Positions 21,787 through 33,186 of a stretch of 64,000 bases of DNA are shown here, piece by piece. How positions within the stretch are numbered: the first letter of the stretch is position 1; every line of letters starts with the position of its first letter. Under the pieces are notes generated by a model, which worked only from the letters and a program-made list of their open reading frames with translations, was not told where the DNA came from and searched no databases. This DNA comes from Tilletiaria anomala UBC 951. Its lineage: Eukaryota > Basidiomycota > Exobasidiomycetes > Georgefischeriales > Tilletiariaceae. The position numbers and the translations under genes were made by a program. The stretch lies in NCBI RefSeq assembly GCF_000711695.1, contig NW_013546926.1, forward strand, positions 1 to 64,000, given 5' to 3'.

Positions 21787-23845
21787 CTCAAGAGGTCTAC
21801 GTTGACGATGACTCTATGCGTGCAAGGCTGCAACCGTTTGTATCCTTCCTCCACATCCTTGTCATGCAGCAGGGGACATAAGCTTGGAGCGTGCCTTTGG
21901 TTGAGGTGATTCCTCTTTGCCATTCGAGGTCGCCCAGATGCAATCCCATATGGAGAGGTAGCTGCTGTCGCTCTGCTGTGAGACGTCCCTTATTTGGAAC
22001 TCACCTCCAGGCTGTGCTCGGCATTTCGGCCTGGAGGTGCAAAGGCGCCAGGGCAGTCAAGCCATGCACCCGTTTCGGCGCTCTTCGGATATCAGACCCG
22101 TCCAAACACCTCGGCAACTTCTCGACAACAGAGGAGAAAAGTTGCCGATGCAAGCGGTACACAGCGACCAGCAACCATGCTTATATAGATACATGCCAGC
22201 GTCTGTACATTGCACCATCATCTGGTACTGGGTACGATTCAGGCTTCAACACAATGGAATGGAATACGGTAATAGGGTCTCTCATGTACAAGCCAAGCCA
22301 GAGTGCTCACATACGTATGATAAAAAACGCAAAGTACCACGCGTTGTTCGCCCTAGCCCAAACTGGTGGCCCGTGCGAGCTGCGGTTGCAGAGCTCATGG
22401 GTGGTGTGGCTGGTCGGATGCATCTGGTGCGGAGGCCAACTGTGACGACCATGCTGTTCATGAGAGCCAAGTCAGCCAGATAGGAGTCGTCCTTGAGCGT
22501 TGCGCCATGCTAGATTGAAAGCTGCAATGCCGAGCGCGCGTGTGGGCTAGCAAATCGCCGTCGACATCCCTTGAACGCAGGCTTCGAGCAGTTCCCGCTC
22601 GCTATTCCGGCAGGGGGAAGCCGAAGATCATCCTTTCAGTCTTGCGCTGAACACACTTTTGCCACAGGACCGGTAGAGCTGTGTATCATCACAGAAATTC
22701 TTCAGCTTCGTCTTCCGGAGCGTGCCAGATCGAGTGGGGACTGCATGCTGCCTTTACAAGGACCGGATCGAGCAGCTATCTCGCGTGTGGCCGGCTCAAA
22801 TAGCATCACTAGCGTATCGTAAGTCAGGGCCGTCTTGTTTTCGACGCCTGGCCGAATGCCGATGAGCTGGAAGTGAGGAGCGCGTGGGAGCAGAGTTGGC
22901 CGATGCATCGCCCAGACTGGTGATAGAGTGCTATAGATGGGCGAGAGCTATCATCTGCTTCTGCCTGCGATAGAGTTGAGCGCTCGGCATCCAGGCAGAA
23001 GCGCAAAACTGTTCTCATCTTTTCGCCGAACAGGAAGAGTGAGGCAGCGAGTATTTGCTAAGTGACCCCGATGAAGCTTCTCGATTTTATTCGGCTCACT
23101 CATCTTGAGTGGCCAAGAAAAAAGAAGAGAGAGGGGAGGGGTAGTGCCATTCTGCTTTTGGGTATTGGAGCCGTCAACGCTTGCGTTCCCACACATCAGC
23201 GACAACACACTTTGACAAGCTCGAAGGTAGGCGCAAATACGCCAGCGAACTCGAGTTGCCCGGCGCGACGGGGTGCGATTGCACTGCACACTTCGGCTGC
23301 CTGACCTTCGCCTTATAGCCAGTAGCGACGGATCTGGAAACGTGGAGGAAGCGACAGGGAAGGATGGATGTGCTTGCCACATCTCGCCAAAGAAGAAGGC
23401 CCAAAACCCGAGGCGTGGCGCGTCATCGGTCTTTCTGCGCAAGCACGCCAAATGCTACAAACACATGCTGAACTGTGTTGCTGATCTGATCTCATCCTGC
23501 GGGGAGCATGCACAACGGTTGTAAAGATGTTCACAGAGTGCCGAGCTCAAGAAGAATAAAAATCGATGTTAGCAGGTTGAGTGTGGAACGAACCATCGCA
23601 GTGAAGCGGCACATGCGCGGAGAGCACATCAAATGGCCAGGAACGCGGCGAACGGCGTTGTATCCGTTTGAGTGCATCGTACGTCGTCAAAGTTGCAGAT
23701 GATGGACAGAGTGTCACCGTTGGCCCCACTCAGATTGTACGACAAAGTAATAGCCAGGGGCATCTGATGCAACAGCGATTTGCGGGGGAATGGCAAAAGA
23801 GCGAAGGGTCGATCAGGAAGCTCATCACAGCGCTAGCTGATCAAC
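21787..23845. other. 2 kb divergent intergene, MFS / THI20
   Basis: No gene is recognised on either strand. The interval separates divergent MFS and THI20 genes, so it must hold both promoters. I looked for a fungal TPP riboswitch (CTGAGA and GGATAATGCCAG-like blocks) upstream of THI20 and did not see one. Confidence 0.45.
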
Positions 23846-25971
23846 ATGTCGCAGTCGCATTCACAGTCGCAACCGCAACCTCAATCGCGGCCTGCGAGAA
23901 AGCTCTTCTCCTCCGCTCCACCGCGCATATGCACCATCGCAGGTTCTGACAGCGGCGGCGGTGCAGGCATACAGGCCGATCTTAAGACCATCCTCTCGCT
24001 CGGGGGTTATGGTTTGTCGGCCATCACCGCACTGACGGCGCAGAATACGACGGGCGTCAAAGGGGTTCACAGCGTGCCGGCCGAATTCGTCCAACAACAG
24101 CTTGCGGCATTGCAGGATGACATTGCTATCGACGCATTCAAGGTCGGTATGCTCGCCAACGATAACGTCGTCCAGACCGTAGCCGCCTTTCTGCGAGCGA
24201 CTCGTCAAGGAACTTCAGACGTAAGGAATGTATCACCACCACCTCCAATCGTGGTCGACCCTGTCATGGTCTCCACCTCGGGTTCTCTACTGCTGGAAGA
24301 GCAAGCGATCGAGCATCTCATACAGCATGTCCTTCCGCTCTGCCACCTGCTCACGCCCAACATTCCTGAGGCAGAATCGATCCTACGGGTCGCATATGGC
24401 GGCAGGTCAAAGTACACCACATCTCCTTCCTCCTCTTCCAGCAGCTTGGGCAACAATGTCCAGTCACTACCCGATCTGATGCGTGCCGCGCATGAGATCT
24501 GCCAGCTAGGTCCCGAGGCGGTGCTGGTCAAGGGAGGCCATCTCGAACTCGATCGCAACATTGTCGAACACGCTCTGCAACAGCTCGTGCCGAATAATAC
24601 CTCGGCACCTTACAGCAGCGTGGACAGAGCCGCATCGGAGTTCCCCGAGACTGTCGGCTGCGACATCATCGAGAGCTCAGATGGAGAAGTCGCTATTATC
24701 CGCATGGACTGTCGCCCCTGGTCTGCCGTGCTGGCAAGTCGAGCAGAACAGCAACAGCAGAAGGGCTCGCAAGTCGTTGTCGATGTCCTGTACGAACGCG
24801 GCAGCCCTTCGCGTCCGAGAGGCCGTTTCACCGTTTTCTTCAAGCCGCGCCTCAACTCATCTGCCACGCACGGGACCGGCTGCACGCTCTCCTCTGCCAT
24901 CGCCACATACCTCTCAGGAGGATGCTCGACGCGCGAAGCGACCGCGCTTGGCATCGAGTACGTGCAAGCTTCGATTGCGCGAGGGATAGCAGACCTGGGC
25001 AGGGGCCCCGGTCCGCTTAACCATGCCTCATTGATCTTTCCACGTGCGATCGGAAGTCCCTGCGCCGACGCTGCCGCTGCGCCGGGCGAGCACATGCCGC
25101 TCGTGCGCTCGTTGATCGGCCACTGTCTCGACGAGTGGGAGCGTTTCGTCCGGCACCCATTCGTCGAAGCGATCGCGAATGCGACCTTGCCAGACGAGAG
25201 CTTTGTCTTCTTCCTCGAGCAGGACTACCTCTTCCTGCGGCAGTATGCCAACGTGTGGGCCATGGCCGCGGCAAAGGCGACGTCGTTTGAGGATATTCGC
25301 CGCTTCTCCAACTTGTCGCTCGCCATGGCCGACGAGTCAGAGCTGCACGTCAAGTTGTGTGCACAGTGGGGCATCATACGCGAGACGCTGCTTCAAAAAG
25401 GTCGCTCAGCCATCGCCGAGAGCGCTGCGACGCTTGCGTACACGCGCTTTGCAGTCGATGTCGCCGAGCGTATGGGTACGCTCGAGATCCTCGTAGCCAC
25501 TCTGCCATGCATGCTCGGCTATGCCGAAATAGGGTGCTATCTCGGACAGAAAGTTGGTGCTATCCGGCGTGCCGATCACAAACAGAAGGAGTGGATCGAC
25601 GCGTACGCTAGCAATGAATTTCGCCGGACGGCCCTGTCCATAGTGGGTGAGTAGCGTCACCCAGAAACAGGTATAGAGACTGTGGGCTCTCGCAGTACGC
25701 TGACGATATGCTCCCGCACTTGCACCCGGCACAGATCACCTGGAGAAGCTTGCAGACGAAGGGGCGATTATGCCTGCACGCCTTAAGCAGCTGCAGCACC
25801 TTTTCGCAGCGTGAGTCTGCAATGTCCTTAAGTCTTGTGCACCCTGGCCTCGCTTGAAAATGCTAATCACTTCCCTTTCGCTTTCCTAACAGCGCCGTTC
25901 GCCTCGAACAAGACATGTGGACCGAGGCCATGAACGCACAGACACGTAGACGCATTCTAGAAGCCGCATAG
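23846..25971 (+). CDS. THI20: Thi20-type HMP/HMP-P kinase fused to TenA thiaminase II
   Basis: The exons are 23846..25646, 25735..25810 and 25893..25971, giving 651 residues. After a Gln/Ser-rich start, the ThiD-like kinase domain runs from about 27 to 385. It shows IAGSDSGGGAGIQADLKT, the STSG block after VVDPVMV, and GTGCTLSSAIATYLS near its end. From Met417 the TenA/thiaminase II domain follows. It has the acidic FLEQDYLFLRQY helix and LPCMLGYAEIG, where the Cys matches the catalytic Cys of TenA; the last two short exons complete its C-terminal helices. The two domains phosphorylate hydroxymethylpyrimidine to the pyrophosphate for thiamine synthesis and salvage pyrimidine from degraded thiamine. 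The two-domain order matches yeast Thi20/Thi21. Confidence 0.95.
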
Positions 25972-26118
25972 CATACCATTCAATACCTTGTTTTCGGGCA
26001 GGAATTCGTGCACCAATATATTTTACTGAGCATCTTACGGGGCAGAAATCACCTGAAATAGCATTCAATACATGTAGAAGCAGTGTGTCTATGTCGACTG
26101 GCCCGTCCTCTCACAGGT

Positions 26119-29100
26119 CTATAATTGCGGTGCCATCCCAAAGTACTGCATCTTCATCCGCGTTTTTGCCGTCAGGCTGCCGAGTGTGGGATCTTGGAAA
26201 GCTTTGACGAGGTCCGTGGGCTCCGCTTGCGATGCACTTATAGCTAAAGAACGAAGCGCAGCTCGCGCGATCATGGCCGTGCATTCCATCTTGAATGCAT
26301 CCCACGAAAGCGACGGTTGGTCACCCTTTCGGTTGAGCTCTCGCACACGCTGGAGGAACGCCTTCTCGCGAGGGAATTTGACCAGGCGCCTGCGAGAAGA
26401 GAAGGCGCACACACTCAGCAGGGCTGTTCTCTCGCCTCGTGAAAATGGCTGTCAACTCACAGATCGGCGGCGAGACTCTCCGGCTGTTCGGGCATCTCCT
26501 CGCCCTTCTTTTCCCATTCCTTCTTCATCCCTAAGGTGACACTAAGCAATGTGGCATCGTATAATCCTCCCAGCATGTCAATTAATCCACGGCTTGCATT
26601 CTGGTTGCTCGCGTCTTGCTGTTTACTTTCGTCTACTGAGGACTCGGGCTCTTCTGCCATGATTGCTGTCCGTAACGGTATCTCATCGCCATCTTCGCAT
26701 TTTTCATCCTGTACCGGAGATCGCTTGTGTCCGACAATCGTGGTGATCTTGTTACCAGCGCCCGTCTCAGAGCTTTGGGTGCTCCATTCAAAGGTGAGGT
26801 CGGAGATTTTGACCTTCTTCTTCTTTGGGGCCTTCGATACGGTGGGCGAGGACTTCCTTTCTGCCTCCTCAGTTTTGACGGAGCCTTCGGCAGGTTTGAT
26901 TAAAAATGTGCCCTCTTCTTCGCCCTCGGCGTTGTGCATGGTCAGAATTCCGCTCTCCTCGTCGAACTCTGCCTCTACACCCTGGTTGCATGCGACAAAT
27001 GCGCTGAGTCCCGTGTACACTCTACCGCCAGCGAGCTTGTCAGCTTCCTCTTTGGTCATTTGTCGCCCCTCGCACACCTGTCGCCAAGGTCAGGTCAGCA
27101 CGGAGGGCTTCACATGAGCACCAAAAGCTTTTCGATTGCGATTCACCTTCTGCAGAAAGTCAGCATATGTCTCATCCATATATTGTTCTTGTCTCGCTTT
27201 TTGCGCTGCATCCGCCTCGTGCAATGCTGAGTTGGCAGTTGATCCCGTGAAGAAGGACTGTATGGAGATGCCGAGACGATCGAAGAACTTCTTTGTAATG
27301 ATGGGACGGATAGAGGCAACACCAATACTGCCTGTCACAGTGGATTCGCTTGCGGTGATCGCGTCCGCAGCAGTTGCCGCATAGTAGCCGCCCGATGCAG
27401 AGATATTTCTGAGGGCCAAGCAGCGCATGGATTGCTCAGCTTTGCACTTGAACTGTCAGACTGTCAGATAATATACGGGACTCACCCGAATGAGGCTACA
27501 ATGGGCTTTCGGGCCTTGACTCGCCGGACGGCATCCCAAATGCTTTCGCTTGCAACCACATCGCCTGATTCGAAGCAGGTGTCAAAAACAGCACAGGAAG
27601 CCAGGAACGGTCGTCGTAGAGCGGCTCACCTCCACCGCTGTCAATTCTGATGACGGCACTCTTGATCTCATCATCGTCTGCGAGCTCATTGAGCCCCTTG
27701 ATCACGGAAGAAGCTGAAACGGATGTGATGCTGCTGTTGAGGTAGACGACCCCGACTTCGACGATTTCGTCATCGCTCAAATTTCTGTCGAGGGTTTTGT
27801 TATTGATACGATTGTAGTCCCATAGGCTCTGCGGACAGGTCCAAGTCAGCTCAAAGTGATGCAAGAGAAGCAGAGAGAGGCGGACACACCTTAAATTTTG
27901 GAGCTTCGGGTGCATCCAATCGTAATTCTCCCACCTGACGCGGATGGACCTTCTTGCCTTCCTTCTCTTCCTTCTCTCCCCCTCCCGACGGTTTCTCTTC
28001 CTGGAAGAGCGATTCAATGAGCTCACGTTTGTGCTTGACACCATCTATCAAACCTGCTTGCAGAGCTTCACGTCCGCTGTACGGCCCGTCCTTCGCAAGA
28101 TCAGCGACCTTTGACTCCGCCTCATCCGCGTCCAAGTCAGGGAAGCGCGAGACGGCGATCATATGACACATGGACCGGTTCAGCTCTCCGAACAATTCCG
28201 CTTCATTTTGCGTCTGCGCAGGCGGAAGTTCTTCCTCTTCGACGAATGTCGAGACCATGCTCTTGTATTCCTTGCGCGCCATAGCGTGGACCTTGATGCC
28301 GGCCCAGTTCAGCAATTTGCGGATGAATGGGATCTGCGCCGAAAGACCAATCAGCGGTACACCGCCTGAGGGCTGGACGTAGACTTCGTCAAATGCACTT
28401 GCGAGCAGGTATGCTCCTTGCGACTCGAAAGAATCGCTCCACGCGATCGCGACGCGAGCCTTTTCGTCCTGCAGCTGCTCTTTCTTCATGGCCTTGAACT
28501 CATGCTTGCGTGGACAGGGTGGGAAGGCGTGTCAGAGGGAGGCGCCAGATATCAAGAGGTAGAGTTACTGACAATCGTACTGTGCAGCTCCTCGATTTGT
28601 GCGAGGCCTAATGGATCAGGCGCGACACTCGATGGCACGTGCAGAGAGGAAAAGTCTGCAAATATGCCGCGGATCCTAGGATCTTGCTGTGCGTATTTGA
28701 GGGCACGTATCGCCTCGAACAGCTCAAGCACTTTCGGTGCGTCTTCCCCTGGACTAGGCGCCATGAGTAAATTAGAGAGGGACGCTGGCGATCGCGACTC
28801 GACGACCGCGCCGGGATAGATCTTCCACACGAGATAGGTGTTGTCGTGAACATAGTCACGGAGGCTGGAGTCATTCAAGCCGCGTTTCAATATGCAATCA
28901 ATACTTTAGTGGCTTCAGACCTGCTTACTAGCGATCCCTTGCTGCGATGCTGTAGGCCAATGCCGTGTACGTCAAGCCGAATCCGATCAAGAACCCTCGA
29001 CGGTATCGCCATACAAAAGCACCTCCGTGACCTGCTCTGCTTTGACTGAACTTTTGAAAAGTCGCCGTCAGGCGAGGAAAAGATCTTGCGAGCCTTGAAT

Positions 29101-29209
29101 TTGGTACCGGCGTTGAAGAGCTGACATTGCCTTCTACGGGTTGTGGCGTTGGAGAAGCGGTTGTCGATGGACCGCTGGCCGTGGTTCCCTGTCCTGGATC
29201 CAACGCCAT
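26119..29209 (-). CDS. SppA-like membrane serine peptidase (family S49)
   Basis: The eight exons are 29209..28929, 28864..28573, 28504..27890, 27828..27630, 27564..27486, 27408..27147, 27077..26461 and 26389..26119. All phases agree, giving 871 residues. A single hydrophobic helix lies at about 72-90 (GFLIGFGLTYTALAYSIA). Two S49 domains follow, as in bacterial and plastid protease IV. The proposed catalytic Lys272 sits in ARKEYKSM of the first domain and the nucleophile Ser494 in SASGGYYAAT of the second; the spacing is close to E. coli SppA (K209/S409). The C-terminal part has a low-complexity acidic insert (about 600-740) and a helical tail. SppA cleaves peptide remnants in membranes. S49 proteins are uncommon in fungi. 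Residue assignments are by analogy. Confidence 0.88.
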
Positions 29210-29754
29210 TGCCTCAACTCTTGGTGCGACCGCCCGGTGCGATGGAGCTCGAGCCGCACGCTGTACTGCAACTTCTCAAAGTAAACCTGGGCGATGGCTT
29301 AGAATTCCTGTGGAGATGAAAGTCGATCTTGGATCCTTGCTGCAAAGCAATTACGACGTTATTTGAGCATCGCGAAGACATTGCATCTCGATCACTCAGC
29401 TTTGCATTCTTCGGAACTCGCGCTCGGAAGACACATTCACCCCCTCCGAAAGATGGAGAGGCTATCTTTTCTCATCGCTCGCTCGCGTCGAACACCATAT
29501 ATGCTTCGCCAGAGGAAGCCGGAACAACAAAAACATCAAGTAAGAGGCAAGCATCTGTGACAAAGTTGCGTGCAGAGCCTCGGCGTCGTTGGCTAATCAG
29601 CGAAGAACAGGCGGTGTAGAACCGCATCCTCAGCATGGCGCACGTGTAGCACCTGACCCCCGTTTCCTGGTTGAACCTCTGGACTCGGGACAAGTGATTC
29701 ACTCCGGACAGGTGATTCACCATCTCGAAGGCCGAAACTCAGATAAGAAGCAGT
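29210..29754. other. Divergent promoter region, SppA-like / SUZ gene
   Basis: This 545 bp interval separates two divergent genes. Near its right end is an 18 bp imperfect tandem duplication (29684..29719), just before the ATG of the SUZ-domain gene and probably in its leader. No separate gene is seen. Confidence 0.5.
29684..29719. repeat. 18 bp tandem duplication in probable 5' leader
   Basis: Units 29684-29701 and 29702-29719 match at 16 of 18 positions and share GTGATTCACT/C cores. They lie 36-71 bp before the ATG of the SUZ-domain gene. Confidence 0.7.
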
Positions 29755-30804
29755 ATGGTGCTTACGAAGCGAATCCAGATCAAGCAAAAGGCCAAGGCGC
29801 CCGACGCTGTTGTCGACGATTGGGACGCCGAATCTTTGGGAGGCGAGCGTGGTGATGGAACGGCCGACCAAGGCGCACAGCAGGCGTCTGCTACTGAAGC
29901 CTCCAGCGAGAACTTGGGGAAAGCGGATATCGGCACCTCGAAAGAAGGCACAACCTTAGAGTCATCAAAAGACTATCCGGGACCACGAGCACTAGTGTTG
30001 GACGATTATAGTCGGAGCATTTGGGAGAAAGCGTGAGTCTTTCACAGCGCAGAGCTGGTGTCACAATAAAGCTTGTTGACACATTCTCGTGCGAATGCAC
30101 CACCTAAATGCAGAAATGCCTCTGGTCCTGCGAGTCCTCAAGGTGTGATTCTTCTACGTCCTTCTGACGCTGCTGTCGGCGGCAGCCCCACGTTACCGAC
30201 CGCCGCCCTGGCGCAGACTAACAGCATTGCCGAAGGAGGTGTCCCCAAAATCCTGCGGCGCAGTCCTGCTTCGGGAGCCGGTAGCGGCGTGTCTTCAAGC
30301 TCATCAAGTGCACGCGCGTCGTCGACAGCGATGACGCTTGAGCAGCGCGAGAAAGCATATGCAGAGGCGCGCGCAAGGATTTTCGGGACCACGTCCGAGC
30401 TTGGCGCTGCGTACAGCTCTTCCCCCACGTCCTCCACATCGCCCGCAGCGAGTGAAGCGAGCGGCAGCAGCGAGGCTGTGAAAGGATCTGGGCGTTCTGC
30501 AGTCGAAGGACCCACAAGACGGCGAGGGGTAAAAGGACAGCAACAGCAAAGAGGCGGGCGAGGTGGAGGTGGGTCAGGACGCAATTCGCCAAACGCGCAC
30601 GCGAATGCAAACCAGGGCAGGGAAGCACCTCCTCGCTCATCGACCCGCTCCAGTCCTTCCAACACACCGAGCATTTCTCGCGCGAGCGACATGAGCAACA
30701 GCAGCGAGCAGCCACGGCCACCTACGAATCGCTTTAAGGTGAGCGACGGTACGAGGCAGCCTCGAGGCCCACAAGATGGTTCGGCCGGCTTTCTAGCGCG
30801 TTGA
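29755..30804 (+). CDS. SUZ-domain RNA-binding protein (SZRD1-like)
   Basis: The exons are 29755..30032 and 30114..30804, joined across an 81 nt intron, giving 322 residues. The early motif DAVVDDWDAES resembles the acidic start of SZRD1. The SUZ region follows, with VPKILRRSP (136-144) and TLEQREKAYAEARARIFG (167-184), the latter closely matching the LAQREAEYAEARKRI core of SUZ proteins. The C-terminal TRQPRGPQDGSAGF matches the SUZ-C signature (RQPLGPDGSQGF). The linkers are Ser-, Gly- and Gln-rich and probably disordered. SUZ proteins bind RNA and associate with mRNPs; human SZRD1 is the closest named relative I can suggest. The molecular role in fungi is not established. Confidence 0.85.
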
Positions 30805-30893
30805 TGATGAGCATAACCCAAACAAACGCTCGTCATAGGCGACGATAGCATATCTACTGTTATCCCTCTCCACTTCATCATTTGTTTTTGATA

Positions 30894-32908
30894 TTACAGC
30901 TCGACCTCGCTGGCAGCTCTAATCAAGGCTGAATAGAAGCGCCAGCCTTGTGCGAGCGCGTCGTCCTGTTCGCGCTCATCAACCGTATGAATGCCGCCGA
31001 ATGGAGTCTTGGCGCCTGTGCCCTCTGGCTCAAGCTTGAGTGTGCCAGCAGAAAAGCGGAAAATGTGGCGCGTGAGGCGCCAGTAACGTGATGTGTCCGT
31101 GTTGCCAACCATGAGCGTCGGCACAACGGTGATGCCGTCTGAAGTCGATTGCGATGCATCTGCGTCAGACGCGTCCCACGTAGCGCGAATAACACCGCTG
31201 AGCAGACGCCACGGTTTGGCCTCCTCGCCGTTGAGTGGCGTAGCCGGGCTCGGCTCTAGTCCGCTTCCAAACGCGTCCGAGAGAACGATCGTGCCCTTTG
31301 CCTTTGTGGGGTCTAGGCGGAAGCTCAGACGCTCTTGGCCCCAGGCATCGAGGTTCAGGCCCATCTGTCGGGCAACAGGTGCGACGATGCGTGCGGTGCG
31401 CTCGCGGATTTCTTGCACAGGCGTACCAGGCTCGATGCGGCTGTTGACGACCGCGGTCGCTTCCTCCGGCAAAGCGTTGATCTGGCACATGTGCGTGCGA
31501 GCGGGCAGTCAGTATATTTTTAAAAAATGATGCAACGTGTGAGAAGGGAATGTAGGCTCACCTTCACCCCGCCTTTGATGAGATCGACAGCCTGTGTGGT
31601 CTGGAACGCCACCCTCTCGATCGGGTCCATTAGCTTCAAAACGCGTTTCTTTGCATTTTTCAACCGTGTTTGCAGTGCTGTGACACGGTGCATCGCCTTT
31701 TGAGGGCAGCCGCCGCCGTTGCGAGGCGTGGCAGACAAAGCGTCTAGCTCGTCTTGCGCATCGAGGATGACATGAATAGCGCGAGTGAGTTTGGGGGAGG
31801 TATTCCCTGCATCCGCAGCGCAGAGGAGCTGGTTCCAGGCTGGGCTGTCCGTGCGCAGCACAGGCTTGTGCGGCTGCTTCTCCATCGCGACAATTACCGC
31901 GCTGAGCATGCCGATAGAAGTGTGCGGCGTCGGTACCGAGCTGTGCCCGCCGGGGGTCTTGACCTTGATGCTCACATCGAGGTATCCTTTTTCGCGGACG
32001 GCAGGGCCTGCGACGGCAGGAGAGCCAGTCTTGGTATCGGCCGGGGTGACGGATCCGCCTTCATCAACGATCATCGCCATGCTGTTCGGTCCGTACTTGT
32101 GCTCGAGGAAGGTCGAGAGCGCCAGGGCACCTTCGGTGCCCGCAGCTTCCTCGTCGAAGCCAAAGGAGACGACCAGCGTTCGATTCGGGGTAAAATCGGA
32201 TTCGAGAAGGGATTGCACGGAGGAGAGGATGGAGATAATAGTTGATTTGGTATCAGCAGCGCCGCGCCCCCAAATCAACCCATTCTGCTCGTCGTAGTAT
32301 CCGCTGAAAGGAGGATGCGTCCACTGGTCTATCGTTGTGGGCTCGACAGGCACCGCATCCTGGTGTGCCATGAGAAGAAGCGGTTTGAGAGACGGGTCGG
32401 CGCCGGGCCACTCGAACAGCAGGCCGTGCTCGTTGACGAGGGTGCGCGATACTTTGGAGCCGGGAGCATGGATCGTGGGGAAAGTGCGTTCCAGGTACGC
32501 CCGGAAGGGGCTGAAAACGCGGGCCCAGCGCTCCGGGTCATCTTTGACGTGCGGCCACTCGTCTGAGACGGATGTGTCGACCTGCACCGCCCCAGAGAGA
32601 CGGTGCGCGAGCTCTTGGCGCGACGGCTGCTTGAGATTGCCAGGTGCGGCAACCCTGTGCTGGAAGGGAGGGTGCTGCGGACACAGCTTGCGCGAGCCGT
32701 GAGACGGTCTCCTGTGGCTGCTGCGATGCGTAGGCTGCGGCTCGCGGGGCTGCCAGAAGTGAAGCAGACTGGCGATGAGAATAAAAGCAACGAGGAGGCC
32801 ACGCATCAGGCGGAAAGCGCGTTGCTTGCCATCACGGCCGCCAGCATGGGCGATGGAACCGTTTCGCGTCGGCAGGGCGACCCTACGCTCGAGCTTCGCG
32901 TCCATCAT
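30894..32908 (-). CDS. CPS1: Membrane-anchored M20 carboxypeptidase (Cps1/PM20D1-like)
   Basis: The exons are 32908..31562 and 31481..30894 with an 80 nt intron, giving 644 residues. The start was placed at the ATG that gives a short basic cytosolic N-terminus before the helix at 38-51 (LLVAFILIASLLHFW), as in the type II protein Cps1. A further in-frame ATG at 33028 would add 40 residues. The M20 dinuclear zinc site is complete: His182 in LLLMAHQDAVPVEP, Asp219 in WGRGAADTKS, the Glu pair 253-254 in FGFDEEAAG, and Asp282 in IVDEGG. The dimerisation domain has KTPGGHSSVPTPHTSIG. Cps1 is a vacuolar carboxypeptidase that releases amino acids from peptides; mammalian PM20D1 forms N-acyl amino acids. 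The gene is followed upstream on the same strand by an acyl-CoA dehydrogenase gene. Confidence 0.92.
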
Positions 32909-33186
32909 GTCATGCGAAAGAAGCGATAGGTATCCTACTTGTTTTGGGATCCTCGCCTGTGACTCGAAGAATGTGGCGGAGGATCGAACAGGGAGAGGCG
33001 GTATACAACGAAGTGTGATACTGACCATACCGTGGGGGAATCACCAACCTTTGATGTGCTGCCCACCTCGAGTCCTCCAGTGCCCACTTGGCAATTACGC
33101 AAGAGATTGCATCGCCGCAATTAACAAGAGCAGATTCAAGAATACAACACATGTGCAGAGACAAGCTTGTCTGCCGCTGTTACAGA

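Noticed and set aside
22500-23845. Possible TPP riboswitch upstream of THI20
   Set aside because: The conserved CTGAGA and GGATAATGCCAG-like blocks were not found.
28865-28928. A 25 nt intron between SppA exons 1 and 2
   Set aside because: Too short for this genome; the next acceptor (ACTCCAG) gives 64 nt and keeps frame.
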